64,000 nucleotides of DNA from Robiginitomaculum antarcticum DSM 21748 (GCF_000365025.1 NZ_KB823012.1:186001-250000), one strand, 5' to 3'; positions 8,798 through 18,646 are shown, counted from the first letter of the stretch. The notes: generated by a model not told the origin, from the sequence alone. A program made the numbers and translations.

Positions 8798-10042
8798 TTA
8801 ATAAGCCTTCGTATTCTCGCCGTCTGTCCCTGCCGCGATATCTTCGCCGAGCGCTTCGGCGATGGTGAAGACGTCTTTGTCGCCGCGGCCGCACATATTC
8901 ATGATGATAAGTCCGTCTTTGCCTAATTCTTTGGCGAGATCGACGGTGCGCGGAATGGCGTGGCTGGGCTCCAATGCTGGCAATATACCTTCAAGGCGCG
9001 CGCATTCTTGGAACCAGTGCAGCGCTTCCTCGTCTGTGGCACTTACATATTCGGCGCGGCCAATATCGTGCAGCCAGGCATGTTCCGGCCCGATGCCGGG
9101 ATAGTCTAGACCCGCAGATATAGAATGCGCGTCAGCGATCTGGCCGTGCTCGTCTTGTAATAAATAGGTGCGGTTACCGTGCAGCACGCCCGGCGAGCCG
9201 CCCGTCAGCGAGGCCGCGTGCAGCCCGCTATCGACGCCGCGCCCGGCCGCTTCGACCCCGATCAGGCGCACGGATGCGTCCGGAACAAAGTCATGGAAAA
9301 GCCCCATCGCGTTTGATCCGCCGCCAATACAGGCGACCGCCGCGTCAGGCAGGCGGCCTTCGCGGTCCAGAATTTGCGCTTTGGCTTCGCGGCCAATAAT
9401 GGCTTGGAAATCGCGCACCATAGCGGGGTAGGGATGCGGGCCCGCCACTGTGCCGATACAGTAAAATGTGTCGCCGACATTGGTAACCCAGTCGCGAAGG
9501 GCTTCATTCATCGCGTCTTTTAATGTCGCAGTCCCGCTATGCACAGCGCGCACTTCGGCCCCTAAGAGACGCATACGAAACACATTGGGTTTTTGGCGCA
9601 CAATATCCGTTGCGCCCATATAGACGATGCATTTCAGGCCAAACCGCGCCGCGACGGTCGCGGTGGCGACGCCGTGCTGGCCCGCGCCGGTCTCCGCGAT
9701 GATGCGGGTTTTGCCCATACGCCGCGCCAGCAGAATTTGGCCCATACAATTGTTGATTTTGTGCGCGCCCGTGTGGTTAAGCTCGTCGCGTTTAAAGTAG
9801 ATTTTTGCGCCGCCCGCATGCTCCGTCAGACGTTCTGCGAAATAAAGCGGGCTGGGGCGACCGACATAATGAGCGAGAAAATCATCAAGCTCGGCGATGA
9901 AAGCCGGGTCGACTTTGGCCTCATTATAAGCCTGCTCCAGCTCCAAAATCGGCGGCATTAAGGTCTCGGCGACATACCGCCCGCCAAATTCACCAAAGCG
10001 CCCGCGCTCATCGGGATAGGTCATATTATCGAATTTATTCAT
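8798..10042 (-). CDS. trpB: Tryptophan synthase beta chain
   Basis: TrpB joins indole and serine to make tryptophan using pyridoxal phosphate. The 414-residue length fits the family. The PLP lysine is Lys95 in [19 protein letters not shown] is the substrate carboxylate loop, and GGGSNAMG near residue 240 binds the PLP phosphate. It overlaps trpF by four bases (ATGA) on the minus strand. Its usual downstream partner trpA is displaced by the AT-rich insert, so coordination of alpha and beta subunit levels may be changed. Confidence 0.97.
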   Translation of the reverse strand: MNKFDNMTYPDERGRFGEFGGRYVAETLMPPILELEQAYNEAKVDPAFIAELDDFLAHYVGRPSPLYFAERLTEHAGGAKIYFKRDELNHTGAHKINNCMGQILLARRMGKTRIIAETGAGQHGVATATVAARFGLKCIVYMGATDIVRQKPNVFRMRLLGAEVRAVHSGTATLKDAMNEALRDWVTNVGDTFYCIGTVAGPHPYPAMVRDFQAIIGREAKAQILDREGRLPDAAVACIGGGSNAMGLFHDFVPDASVRLIGVEAAGRGVDSGLHAASLTGGSPGVLHGNRTYLLQDEHGQIADAHSISAGLDYPGIGPEHAWLHDIGRAEYVSATDEEALHWFQECARLEGILPALEPSHAIPRTVDLAKELGKDGLIIMNMCGRGDKDVFTIAEALGEDIAAGTDGENTKAY

Positions 10043-10686
10043 GGCGAGACTGCCTTCATTAGAGCCTTGATTTTCGCGGCGTCTTTTATGCCAGCGGCCT
10101 TCTCAACACCAGAGCTTACGTCTAAAATTACTGCGCCGGTTGCGACCGCCGAGGCCGCGTTATCGGGGTTTATGCCGCCCGCAAGCGCCCAGATTTTTGG
10201 CATGGGATTGCCGGTAATCATAGTCCAGTCAAAAGCCGCGCCATGTCCGCCCTGTACGGTGCTGCCTACGGGCGGGGCGGCGTCATAGAGAATAAAATCG
10301 ACAATGCCGGAAAATGTCTCGGCCTGTTTGAAATCCGCTTTATTACGAATTTTTACGGCCTTGATGATTTTTGCGCCGGAGAGTTTTGCGACCTTAGCTG
10401 CGCGCTCCGGCGTCTCGTTACCGTGAAGCTGGATATAATCCGGCTGCATAATGGCCGCGATATCGCCGATCAGGTCATCATCGGCGTCTACGGTTACGGC
10501 CACGGTTTGCGCCGCGCTTTTAGCGGGCCGTGATAAGCGGGCCGCGTCTGTCACGCTAAGCCGTCTGGGGCTTGCCGCTTCGACGATAAAGCCGAGATAT
10601 GACGCCCCCGCGCTAATGGCGGCCTCGATATCTTCAGCGCGGGTTAAGCCGCAAATTTTTACGTGTGTTTGCACAGGCTGTGTCAT
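10039..10686 (-). CDS. trpF: Phosphoribosylanthranilate isomerase
   Basis: TrpF isomerises N-(5-phosphoribosyl)anthranilate in the tryptophan pathway. The 215-residue TIM barrel shows KICGLT near the N-terminus (catalytic Cys), QLHGNE, the aspartate in [17 protein letters not shown] and the phosphate-binding LAGGINPDN plus LDVSSGVE segments. It heads the trpF-trpB pair and diverges from the Rieske oxygenase gene across 52 bases, which must hold both promoters. Confidence 0.96.
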   Translation of the reverse strand: MTQPVQTHVKICGLTRAEDIEAAISAGASYLGFIVEAASPRRLSVTDAARLSRPAKSAAQTVAVTVDADDDLIGDIAAIMQPDYIQLHGNETPERAAKVAKLSGAKIIKAVKIRNKADFKQAETFSGIVDFILYDAAPPVGSTVQGGHGAAFDWTMITGNPMPKIWALAGGINPDNAASAVATGAVILDVSSGVEKAAGIKDAAKIKALMKAVSP

Positions 10687-10738
10687 GGGTCTTGCTTACG
10701 GGATTGCCCCTGTGCGGGATAGACCCTAAAGCGGTGCT

Positions 10739-11776
10739 ATGAATGATTTTGCATTTGATATCTGGTATTTCGCCACCTTGTCCGGAGACATTAAAACGGG
10801 GCAGCTTATCCGTATTGAAATTGCGGGGCAGCCGATAACATTGGGCCGTAAACGTGACGGAAGCGTATTTGCCTTGCGTGATATTTGCCCGCACCGCGCT
10901 GCGCCGCTCTCGGCCGGACAGATGAAGGGCGACACGGTTGAGTGTCCTTATCACGGCTGGCGCTTTGACGCGGATGACGGGAAATGCACCGAAATTCCGG
11001 CGCTGTGCAGTGATCAGGATATGGACGTTGAGCGCATTGGCGTGCGCAGCTATCCGGCGCGAGAACAAGGTCATTTGGTTTGGGTGTATATCGCCGCCGA
11101 TCCCAAATCCACCGCGCCGCCCGCCGTGCAGCCGCCATATTTTGCGCTCGCAGAGCTAAAGCCCGTCATGCGCGACGGGGTGCTCCTGAATTGTCATGTC
11201 GATCACGCCGTAATCGGATTGATGGATCCCGCCCACGGCCCCTATGTGCATAGCCAGTGGTGGTGGCGGTCTGAAAAATCCATGCATGAAAAGGCCAAAG
11301 CGTTTGAGCCGCGCGAGCTGGGTTTTGCCATGGCGCGCCACAGTCCGTCATCGAACAGTTTTGCCTATAAAATTCTTGGCGGAAAACCCGAGACAGAGAT
11401 CACATTTCGCCTGCCCGGAATACGCACCGAGCATGTTCGCGTGGGCAAGAAACAGCTTTTGTCCTTCACCGCCGTGACGCCCATTGACGAGAGCCACACG
11501 CAAATCACACAGGTCTTTTTCACCGATATCGGCTTGATAAAGTGGCTGCGCCCTGTCGTGGCCCGGTTTGCGGCGGCGTTTTTACGTCAAGATGCCAATA
11601 TGGTGGATTTGCAACAAATGGGCCTCAAACATGATCCGCGCCTGATGCTGGTCGATGACGCGGACACACAGGCGAAATGGTATCACGCTATTAAACGCGA
11701 ATGGGCCAAGAGCCGCGAAGAGGGCCGGGATTTCGTCAATCCGGTCAAAGCGAGGGTGTTGCGCTGGCGGAGTTGA
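10739..11776 (+). CDS. Rieske [2Fe-2S] ring-hydroxylating oxygenase, alpha subunit type
   Basis: The N-terminal Rieske domain has Cys50-x-His52 and Cys69-x2-His72 (CPH...CPYH), ligands of the 2Fe-2S cluster. The C-terminal catalytic domain shows DHAVIGLMDPAHGPYVH, which matches the mononuclear iron site (two His plus an acidic residue). The 345-residue size and layout resemble oxygenase components of the VanA/CAO type. It should hydroxylate or demethylate an aromatic or related hydrophobic compound with electrons from a reductase that is not encoded nearby. Substrate unknown. A 130-bp inverted-repeat element begins two bases after its stop. Confidence 0.85.
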   Translation: MNDFAFDIWYFATLSGDIKTGQLIRIEIAGQPITLGRKRDGSVFALRDICPHRAAPLSAGQMKGDTVECPYHGWRFDADDGKCTEIPALCSDQDMDVERIGVRSYPAREQGHLVWVYIAADPKSTAPPAVQPPYFALAELKPVMRDGVLLNCHVDHAVIGLMDPAHGPYVHSQWWWRSEKSMHEKAKAFEPRELGFAMARHSPSSNSFAYKILGGKPETEITFRLPGIRTEHVRVGKKQLLSFTAVTPIDESHTQITQVFFTDIGLIKWLRPVVARFAAAFLRQDANMVDLQQMGLKHDPRLMLVDDADTQAKWYHAIKREWAKSREEGRDFVNPVKARVLRWRS

Positions 11777-11778
11777 AG

Positions 11779-11908
11779 TGCCCCCATCCCCCTCACTGCG
11801 TTCGGGTACTTCCCCCGCAAGCGGGAGAAGGTTTCCGCGCCAAGAACTGTTAATCTTCCCCTGTTTACGGGGGAAGTGGGCCGCGCAAAGCGCGGGTCGA
11901 TGGGGGCA
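11779..11908. repeat. Nested inverted-repeat element (REP/MITE-like)
   Basis: The element is bounded by perfect 9-bp inverted ends (TGCCCCCAT at 11779-11787, ATGGGGGCA at 11900-11908). Inside are two further palindromic units, one around CTTCCCCCGC...GGGAGAAG and one around CTTCCCC...GGGGGAAG, so the whole 130 bp can fold as a cruciform or long RNA hairpin. It has no coding potential that I trust. It lies in the 309-base gap between the oxygenase gene and ileS and could be a mobile repeat, a terminator for the oxygenase, or both. Confidence 0.7.
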
Positions 11909-11998
11909 TTCCCTAACACCCAACCCTCTCGACTTAACCCCGCTCCCATGTTAGCCCGCGTCCATGGTCAAATTGATACCCATAATTCGAATTATCAG

Positions 11999-12029
11999 CC
12001 CGTCCCGCTAGATATTATCGCGGGCCGGG
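11999..12029 (+). other. Stem-loop upstream of ileS
   Basis: A 10-bp stem with one mismatch (11999-12008 with 12020-12029) around an 11-base loop lies about 55 bases upstream of the ileS start. Just before it is a perfect 14-bp palindrome, ATAATTCGAATTAT, at 11982-11995. They could be part of the ileS leader or an operator; no T-box motif was seen. Confidence 0.4.
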
Positions 12030-12085
12030 ATAATGCCAATTTGCTGTAATTCGAACACCGACCACCCTATTTCCAGAGATGACAT

Positions 12086-15000
12086 ATGAGCACTGATGCC
12101 CAAACAGGTCGCGATTACCGCGAGACCCTGTTTCTTCCCCAAACTGACTTTCCGATGCGCGCCGGGCTGCCCAAAAAAGAGCCGGAATGGCTGGAGCGTT
12201 GGGAGCGGATTGGTCTGTATCACAAGCTGCGCGAGGACGCCAAAGGCCGCACCCCTTATACGCTGCATGACGGCCCGCCCTATGCCAATGGTCATATCCA
12301 TATGGGCACGGCGATGAATAAAGTGCTCAAAGATATGGTCGTGCGCGCCCATCAAATGAGCGGCTTTGACGCCAATTATGTGCCGGGCTGGGATTGTCAC
12401 GGCCTGCCGATTGAATGGAAAGTCGAAGAGGAATTTCGCGGTAAGGGCCGCGCCAAAGACGATGTCCCGGCTAGCGAATTTCGCGCGCGATGCCGCGAAT
12501 ATGCGGCCAAATGGGTCGACGTTCAAAAGGCCGAATTTAAACGTCTTGGCGTCATCGGCGATTGGGATAATCCGTATTTAACGATGCGCTTTGAGAGCGA
12601 GGCGCGCATCTGTGACGAGCTTTTAAAAATTGCCAAAACCGGACAGCTTTATCGCGGCTATAAACCCGTCATGTGGTCACCCGTTGAGCAAACGGCGCTC
12701 GCCGAAGCCGAGGTAGAATATCACGACCGCCGCGCCACGCAGATTTATGTGCGCTTTCCGGTCTGTGCTTTCACATTGGGCGTGTCTTATTCTGACAAAA
12801 CCGCACCTGCGCCTGAACTGGAAACGATGCATCGCGTGCAGTGGTCAGAAAGTGAGGCTATCGACACTGCCGATCAAGACTTTGAAGACACATATATTAA
12901 GGATGTAAGTGTCGTTATTTGGACAACCACACCGTGGACTATTCCTGCAAACCGAGCCGTTTGTTTCTCACCTAGTATTTCATACGGGCTTTATAAAATA
13001 GAAGCTCTTGGTGACCCTGGCTTCCCCCTTGGTCAAACTGTCGGCGACAAATTGATTGTGGCTGATAAGCTTTGGGACAACGTGGCTAAGGCAGCTCATA
13101 TAACAGAGTTTACAAGACTTTCGGATGTTTCGTCTGAACTTCTAAAGCATGCAGATCTCGACCACCCGCTCAAAAATATGGAAGGTGCAGACGGTAAATT
13201 CGATTTCGCCATACCAATGCTTGTCGGCGACCATGTTACTGCCGAAGCGGGTACGGGCTTTGTCCACACCGCTCCGAGCCACGGTGAGGATGACTATATG
13301 GTCTGGTTTGCTAATAAAGATAGGCTGGAGGCGCGCGGTATTGATGCCAGCGTTCCCAATACAATGGACGATTCAGGCTGTTATACCGATGTGATGCCGA
13401 GCCGCTTTGAAGGCCTCGATGTTATCCGCACAAGCGGTAAAAAACGCGGCCAAGACGGTAAAGCCAACGCCGAAGTTCTTAAAGCGCTTGTCGAATGCGG
13501 TAATCTGCTGTCGCGCGGGATTATGACCTTGCGCGACGCCCATAGCTGGCGCTCCAAAGCGCCTGTAATCCGCCGCGCCACGCCGCAATGGTTTATCTCT
13601 ATGACCGCAGATCACGATGGTAGGGGCGGGCTGCGCGAGAAAGCCAAAGCCGAGATTGCCAAGACAAAATTCTGGCCGGAGCGCGGGCGTAACCGCATTG
13701 GCACAATGGTGGCGGATCGTCCTGATTGGTTGATCTCACGGCAGCGCTCATGGGGCGTGCCGATTACGTTGATCGTTCACGAAGACGGGCGCCTGCATAC
13801 CGATCTTCCCGACGCGGACGCAATCAACGCCCGCATCCTCGCGGCTGTGAATGAGCATGGCGTCGACGGTTGGTTTGACGCCGATATTGCCGATCTGATG
13901 GGCGACGATAGCGGAGGATGGACGAAAGTCACCGATATTCTCGATGTCTGGTTTGATAGTGGCTGTACTCATGCGTTCTGTTTGAAAGAACGTGATGATT
14001 TGCCCGACCGCGCTGATCTCTATCTTGAAGGCAGCGACCAACATCGCGGTTGGTTCCAAAGCTCGCTGCTGGAAAGCTGCGCGGTTTATGGCGAGGCCCC
14101 GTATAAAGGCGTGCTGACCCACGGATTTGTCGTCGATGAAAAGGGCTATAAAATGTCCAAATCTCTGGGCAATACGATCAGCCCTGAAGATTTAAATAAA
14201 CAATATGGCGCGGAAATTGTGCGCCTCTGGGCGGCGTCGTCCGACTTTACCGAAGAAGTGAAAATCGGCAAAGAAATCATCCAGACCAGCACGGACGCCT
14301 ACCGTAAACTGCGCAATACTTTGCGCTATATGATCGGCGCGCTGGACGGATATTCTGAGGCTGACGCGATTGATATCGTCGATATGCCCGCGCTGGAGCG
14401 CTGGGTTTTACACCGCCTGCATGAACTGGACGCTGTGGTGAAAGACGGCGTAGAAAATCACGATTATAAAAAGATTTTCAGCACATTGTTTAATTTCTGT
14501 ACGGTCGATCTGTCGGCGTTTTATTTCGATATTCGCAAAGACGCGCTGTATTGCGACCCGCTGGGCAGCACGCGCCGCCGCGCTTGCCGCACAGTTATGA
14601 GCTATATTTTCGAGCGTCTGACTTTATGGCTCTCGCCCATATTGTGCTTCACTATGGAAGAAGTCTGGCAGCAGCGCTTCCCTAGCGAGGATGGCAGCGT
14701 GCATATGGAGCAATTCCCCGATACGCCGGACAGCTGGCATGACGCGGTTTTGGCAGAAAATATTAAAAGTATGCGAAACTTACGGGATTTGGCAAATGAA
14801 CAAATTGAACCCATGCGTAAAGATGGAACAATTAAATCCAGTCTAGAAGCTATTATTTCGGTTTTTGCGCCTGTAACAGAAATTGCCGACGATTTAAGAC
14901 TAGATGAAAATAGTTGGTACACAGATCCGAGTAATCCAACGGACTCCGTGGCTGACTACTTAATTGTAAGTCACTGCATGTTTGTACCACAAGACAATTC

Positions 15001-15145
15001 TGGTATTTTCCTTCAGGTTAAAACTTTATCTGAAAACGCGGCCTACACGAAATGCCCGCGCAGCTGGAAATATTTCAAAGCCGAAAACGGCGCGGATATT
15101 ACGCCGCGTGACGCGGTTGCCGTTCAGCAATGGGATGCATCATAA
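12086..15145 (+). CDS. ileS: Isoleucyl-tRNA synthetase
   Basis: Class I aminoacyl-tRNA synthetase that charges tRNA-Ile with isoleucine. The HIGH-type motif lies in NGHIHMG near residues 69-74 and KMSKS is at 689-693. The CP1 editing domain (with WTTTPWTIPAN and the GTGFVHTAPSHGEDDY segment) lies in between. At 1019 residues it is of the longer alphaproteobacterial type. Two parts of the gene, about 12760-13230 (editing domain) and about 14755-15040 (C-terminal region), are clearly more AT-rich with different codon choice from the rest. Its stop overlaps the lspA start (TAATG), so ileS, lspA and mnmC look like one transcript. Confidence 0.97.
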   Translation: MSTDAQTGRDYRETLFLPQTDFPMRAGLPKKEPEWLERWERIGLYHKLREDAKGRTPYTLHDGPPYANGHIHMGTAMNKVLKDMVVRAHQMSGFDANYVPGWDCHGLPIEWKVEEEFRGKGRAKDDVPASEFRARCREYAAKWVDVQKAEFKRLGVIGDWDNPYLTMRFESEARICDELLKIAKTGQLYRGYKPVMWSPVEQTALAEAEVEYHDRRATQIYVRFPVCAFTLGVSYSDKTAPAPELETMHRVQWSESEAIDTADQDFEDTYIKDVSVVIWTTTPWTIPANRAVCFSPSISYGLYKIEALGDPGFPLGQTVGDKLIVADKLWDNVAKAAHITEFTRLSDVSSELLKHADLDHPLKNMEGADGKFDFAIPMLVGDHVTAEAGTGFVHTAPSHGEDDYMVWFANKDRLEARGIDASVPNTMDDSGCYTDVMPSRFEGLDVIRTSGKKRGQDGKANAEVLKALVECGNLLSRGIMTLRDAHSWRSKAPVIRRATPQWFISMTADHDGRGGLREKAKAEIAKTKFWPERGRNRIGTMVADRPDWLISRQRSWGVPITLIVHEDGRLHTDLPDADAINARILAAVNEHGVDGWFDADIADLMGDDSGGWTKVTDILDVWFDSGCTHAFCLKERDDLPDRADLYLEGSDQHRGWFQSSLLESCAVYGEAPYKGVLTHGFVVDEKGYKMSKSLGNTISPEDLNKQYGAEIVRLWAASSDFTEEVKIGKEIIQTSTDAYRKLRNTLRYMIGALDGYSEADAIDIVDMPALERWVLHRLHELDAVVKDGVENHDYKKIFSTLFNFCTVDLSAFYFDIRKDALYCDPLGSTRRRACRTVMSYIFERLTLWLSPILCFTMEEVWQQRFPSEDGSVHMEQFPDTPDSWHDAVLAENIKSMRNLRDLANEQIEPMRKDGTIKSSLEAIISVFAPVTEIADDLRLDENSWYTDPSNPTDSVADYLIVSHCMFVPQDNSGIFLQVKTLSENAAYTKCPRSWKYFKAENGADITPRDAVAVQQWDAS

Positions 15146-15729
15146 TGGCGACTAAAGATACCAAATGGCGACGCTTTATTGAAGCGCCGCGCAAGGCCGG
15201 ACAGCTCTGGATTTATCTGGGGCTTATTCCCGCGCTGGGCATCGCGATTGATCAGTTTCTAAAATGGAAAGTGCTCGATTTTTTCAATAAAACCTACGGC
15301 GTTCCCGTTGATCTTTGCGCGCGGCCTAATGCGCCGCATACTTTGCATGAACTGCCCGGCCTGATGGATTTGAATCTATCATGTAATTACGGGATTAGCT
15401 GGGGCATGCTGGGCGGCGCGAATGAGTTTAAACGATGGGGCCTCGCGGCTTTTGCGATTATCGTCTCAATCCTGTTGGCGTGGCTTTTGGTTAAGACCAA
15501 AGATCGGCTGAGCAGTCTGTCATTTGCGCTCATTCTGGCCGGCTCTATCGGTAATGTGATTGACCGCGTGCGCTATGGCGCTGTCGTCGATTTTATCGAT
15601 TTTTCAAGCTTGAAATTTAATTTCATTTTTAATCCCGCAGATGTGTTCATTACAATGGGCGTCATCGGTATGCTTGCCGCCGTTTTGCTCGGCGCCGATA
15701 CACAGGCGGGCAAGCCCGCCCAAAAATAA
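15145..15729 (+). CDS. lspA: Lipoprotein signal peptidase (signal peptidase II)
   Basis: Inner-membrane aspartyl protease that cleaves signal peptides from prolipoproteins. Four hydrophobic segments are visible. Family motifs are AIDQFLKWKV near the N-terminus, the catalytic Asp segment GNVIDRVRYGAVVDFIDF, and FNPADVFITMGV. I choose the ATG at 15145, which forms a TAATG overlap with ileS, over an in-frame ATG at 15130 inside ileS. At 194 residues it is slightly longer than average because of a hydrophilic N-terminus. The stop overlaps mnmC by one base. The ileS-lspA neighbourhood is a common bacterial arrangement. Confidence 0.95.
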   Translation: MATKDTKWRRFIEAPRKAGQLWIYLGLIPALGIAIDQFLKWKVLDFFNKTYGVPVDLCARPNAPHTLHELPGLMDLNLSCNYGISWGMLGGANEFKRWGLAAFAIIVSILLAWLLVKTKDRLSSLSFALILAGSIGNVIDRVRYGAVVDFIDFSSLKFNFIFNPADVFITMGVIGMLAAVLLGADTQAGKPAQK

Positions 15730-17486
15730 TGCCGGAGCTTGTCCCGCTCACCGCAACGCCGCCTGCGCAGCTGGATTTTTCGCGTAGCGGCACGCTCGCC
15801 AGCACGACCTTTGATGATATATATTTCTCAGTCGATGGCGGTCTGGAAGAATGCCGCGATGTTTATCTGCGCGGATGCGGCTTGCCGGAGCGATGGGCAG
15901 GGCGCGACAATTTTACCATAGCCGAGCTTGGGTTTGGCACAGGGCTGAACTTTTTGGCGACAATCGAGATGTGGCAGGCGCATCGCCCGTCTGACACGGC
16001 GCGGCTGACTTATATCGCGGTTGAGGGCTTCCCGCTGTCTAAGGCCGAATTGCGCAAAGCTTATGCGCATGTGAAAACGCTTTCTCCCGATGTGAAGCGG
16101 CTTCACGGTTTATGGCCTGACCGGGTCAAAGGCGTGCATGTTTTGGATTTTGACGATGTGCGTTTGATCCTTATCCACGACCTCGTTGAACAAGCCTTAG
16201 AGCAAATTGATTTTGCGACGGATGCATGGTTTCTGGACGGCTTCACGCCGAGCAAAAATCCGGATATGTGGGCGCAGAACGTTCTCAAAAAAGTCTACGC
16301 CCTATCCGCGCCGGGGTGCCGTGTCGGCACATTTACGGTGGCGGGTGATGTGCGCCGAAGCCTGATGAATGCGGGATTTTCTGTGTCGAAACAGCCCGGG
16401 TTTGGCCGTAAGCGTGAGCGCCTGGAGGCGGTGAAAGCGGGCGAGACACCTGCGCCTAAAACCGCCCCGCGCGTCGCTATTATTGGCGGGGGCATTGCGG
16501 GCCTTATGACTGCGCTGCATTTGCGCGCACATGGCGCGCAATCCGTAATCTACACTGATAAAGGCGATAGCCCGGCAAGCGGCAATGCGAGGGCAATCGT
16601 CAAGCCGCGCCTTGATATTTTAGACCGCCCGGAGTCGCGGTTTTTCAATGCGGCCTATCTTTACGCGGTTAGGGCTTACCCGGCAGAGTTCATTAATGAC
16701 TACGGCGTCTATCATATCGCGAAGTCAGATAAAGAGCGAAAGCGGTTTGAAAAACTGGCCGGTAATCAACAGCTTCCTATGGAGCATATGAAATTCATTG
16801 CCGCGCCCGATTACAGCCTCGATGCGCGATTTGGCGCGCTCTATTTTCCGCAAGCTCTTGTCATTGATCCCGCGTCATTGACGCAGTCTTTGATGTCAGA
16901 GTTTGAAAATTATGAGTCCCAAGTGCTGAATATTCACACGACAGAGGATGGCGTGGACTTAAAATTCGCAGACGGCAAGTCCGAGCGCTTCGATCACGTC
17001 GTCATTTGCGCAGGGCAGGGCGTGCGTCACCTTTTGCCGGATATGGATGTGCGCTTTCAACGCGGGCAAATTACCCAAGTTAAAACCGGTGCCGCATTGG
17101 ACAATGCCGCGACATATGGCGGCTACGCTATTCCGGGTCAGGATGCGGTCTGGCTGGGCGCGACCCACGCCCCGCATGAAAGCCGCGATAATGCTGCGAT
17201 TTTAACGTCTGAAGATCAGGAGAATATAGATAATTATATCGCGCGCGGTGGACAGGGCGGCGAAATTGTTGATCATCGCGCCTCTGTACGCGTGACGACG
17301 CCTATCACCCTGCCGATCGCGGGGCTACTATCCGAGCATATTCATATTTTCAGTGGTCTCGGCGGGCGGGGATTTGTGTTTGCACCTCTATTGGGCGCGC
17401 ATATTGCGGCCAAGATTTGCGGCGCGCCGGATGTTATTGCCAAAGACGCGGCCGTTTTGTTTAAGCCGCGCATGAAAACGCCTTGA
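15729..17486 (+). CDS. mnmC: Bifunctional tRNA mnm5s2U34 methyltransferase / FAD-dependent cmnm5s2U oxidoreductase
   Basis: MnmC finishes the mnm5s2U modification at tRNA wobble position 34. The N-terminal part (about residues 1-240) is the MnmC2 methyltransferase with the SAM-binding AELGFGTGLNFL at 65-76 and WFLDGFTPSKNPDMW. The C-terminal part is the MnmC1 FAD oxidase, beginning with VAIIGGGIAGL (GGGIAG at 253-258) and ending with FSGLGGRGFVFAPLLG. Both halves are intact, so this is the fused form. The ATG overlaps the lspA stop (TAATG). The 585-residue length is a little below the Escherichia coli enzyme. Confidence 0.93.
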   Translation: MPELVPLTATPPAQLDFSRSGTLASTTFDDIYFSVDGGLEECRDVYLRGCGLPERWAGRDNFTIAELGFGTGLNFLATIEMWQAHRPSDTARLTYIAVEGFPLSKAELRKAYAHVKTLSPDVKRLHGLWPDRVKGVHVLDFDDVRLILIHDLVEQALEQIDFATDAWFLDGFTPSKNPDMWAQNVLKKVYALSAPGCRVGTFTVAGDVRRSLMNAGFSVSKQPGFGRKRERLEAVKAGETPAPKTAPRVAIIGGGIAGLMTALHLRAHGAQSVIYTDKGDSPASGNARAIVKPRLDILDRPESRFFNAAYLYAVRAYPAEFINDYGVYHIAKSDKERKRFEKLAGNQQLPMEHMKFIAAPDYSLDARFGALYFPQALVIDPASLTQSLMSEFENYESQVLNIHTTEDGVDLKFADGKSERFDHVVICAGQGVRHLLPDMDVRFQRGQITQVKTGAALDNAATYGGYAIPGQDAVWLGATHAPHESRDNAAILTSEDQENIDNYIARGGQGGEIVDHRASVRVTTPITLPIAGLLSEHIHIFSGLGGRGFVFAPLLGAHIAAKICGAPDVIAKDAAVLFKPRMKTP

Positions 17487-17523
17487 CCAACGCGCGAGAG
17501 CCGCTTCGATCAAGGCGCCATAA

Positions 17524-17561
17524 CTGCGCCGCCCAACCTTTTTACAGGCAGGACGGCGCAG
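17524..17561. terminator. Possible bidirectional hairpin between convergent mnmC and the GIN gene
   Basis: An 8-bp perfect inverted repeat (CTGCGCCG at 17524-17531, CGGCGCAG at 17554-17561) lies in the 98-base gap between two convergent genes. There is no T tract after the stem, so it may be a weak terminator or an mRNA end stabiliser. Confidence 0.35.
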
Positions 17562-17584
17562 CGATTCACAAGGGGTGACGCGGT

Positions 17585-18616
17585 CTAATCGCGCTTATCA
17601 ATGTCGATATCGGCTGATCCGCTTTCGCGTTGATCCACTGATCCGGTGACGTGATGAACATAAATATCTGCCGCTCCGGTGGCCCGAAGGTCGGCATCCT
17701 TAGCCGTGCCGCCATACTCAATTGTCGAAGACCCAGAGGATGAAATATAGAGCATGTCTGTGTCTCCGTCATCGACTTCAATATCGCCTGATCCGCTGGA
17801 TTCCAGACGGGTCGGTCCGGAAATAGAGTCAATTTCAATATCTCCGGAGCCTCGCATAGAGGCCTCGGCGCCGCCGCTGACATTGCCGACAGACACATCA
17901 CCTGAGCCGCGCAGCGACAAATTGAGCTTTCCGGTCACGTCTTCTAATTCGATATCACCGCTGCCGCGAAGGCTAATATCGGCATTGGCTACATTGCCTG
18001 TGACGATATCGCCGGAGCCGGATAAATCCGCCCGTAGATCGCGGGCATTTTTAATACTGACATCGCCGCTACCACGAAGGTTTAGATCCGCGTCGTGGAC
18101 ATTTCCGGCCATAATATCGCCGGAGCCGGATAACTCGACACGCAGATCGCCGTCCAGATCACCCATATTAATTTTGCCGCAGGCCTGAACCTCGACATTA
18201 GCTCCGCCCAAATCCCCTGTCTCGATAAAGGGGATGGAGTTGCGGACAACCAGGATGGTGTTTGATGGTGCGCTGATTGTCAGCTTGGGATAATCTTCAA
18301 TATCCTCATAGCCGCCAATAGTGCCGGACTTTTTCTTGCTCCAGCTCCAATTACCGTAATAGCCTTTACATTTATCGCCATCAGGCTTGCGGATGCCGCC
18401 ATCAATCACGAGGTTTTCGCCATCATTATGCTGCGTCATATCTTTTTTATTCGTGACAGAGGCCACGGATAAGGGGGCCGTATTGTCGGTGATGAGCGTC
18501 ACTGTGCCGACGAAGTTTTCGATGACAAGCTCGGGGCCGTCTTCTGCTTGCGCGCTCATGGCGAATGCAGAGGCTAATAGCGGCAATGTCGCGGCGGTAA
18601 TCAGAAATTTAGTCAT
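17585..18616 (-). CDS. Secreted GIN/DUF2807 beta-solenoid protein
   Basis: A Sec signal peptide (cleavage likely after AQA, residue 24) is followed by about 140 residues typical of the DUF2807 head GIN domain and then, from residue 164, ten tandem units of 18-20 residues. Seven begin with GSGDI or GSGDV and three with the variants GSSTI, GAADI and GSADI. This is the pattern of a right-handed parallel beta-helix. It is probably periplasmic or surface-exposed. GIN/Toastrack-type domains are known from memory to be encoded beside PspC proteins, which fits its position as the last gene of the psp run on this strand. An AGAGAGAAAA leader precedes the ATG. Confidence 0.8.
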   Translation of the reverse strand: MTKFLITAATLPLLASAFAMSAQAEDGPELVIENFVGTVTLITDNTAPLSVASVTNKKDMTQHNDGENLVIDGGIRKPDGDKCKGYYGNWSWSKKKSGTIGGYEDIEDYPKLTISAPSNTILVVRNSIPFIETGDLGGANVEVQACGKINMGDLDGDLRVELSGSGDIMAGNVHDADLNLRGSGDVSIKNARDLRADLSGSGDIVTGNVANADISLRGSGDIELEDVTGKLNLSLRGSGDVSVGNVSGGAEASMRGSGDIEIDSISGPTRLESSGSGDIEVDDGDTDMLYISSSGSSTIEYGGTAKDADLRATGAADIYVHHVTGSVDQRESGSADIDIDKRD

Positions 18617-18646
18617 AGTGTTTTCTCTCTGTATTTTCAGGCGGTT

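Noticed and set aside
11582-11954. ORFs on both strands over the inverted-repeat element
   Set aside because: They arise from the oxygenase 3' end and the palindromic repeat; low-complexity translations with no family pattern.
17585-18125. Tandem DNA repeats as a possible satellite
   Set aside because: The repetition follows codons of the GSGDI protein repeats and is explained by the beta-solenoid.
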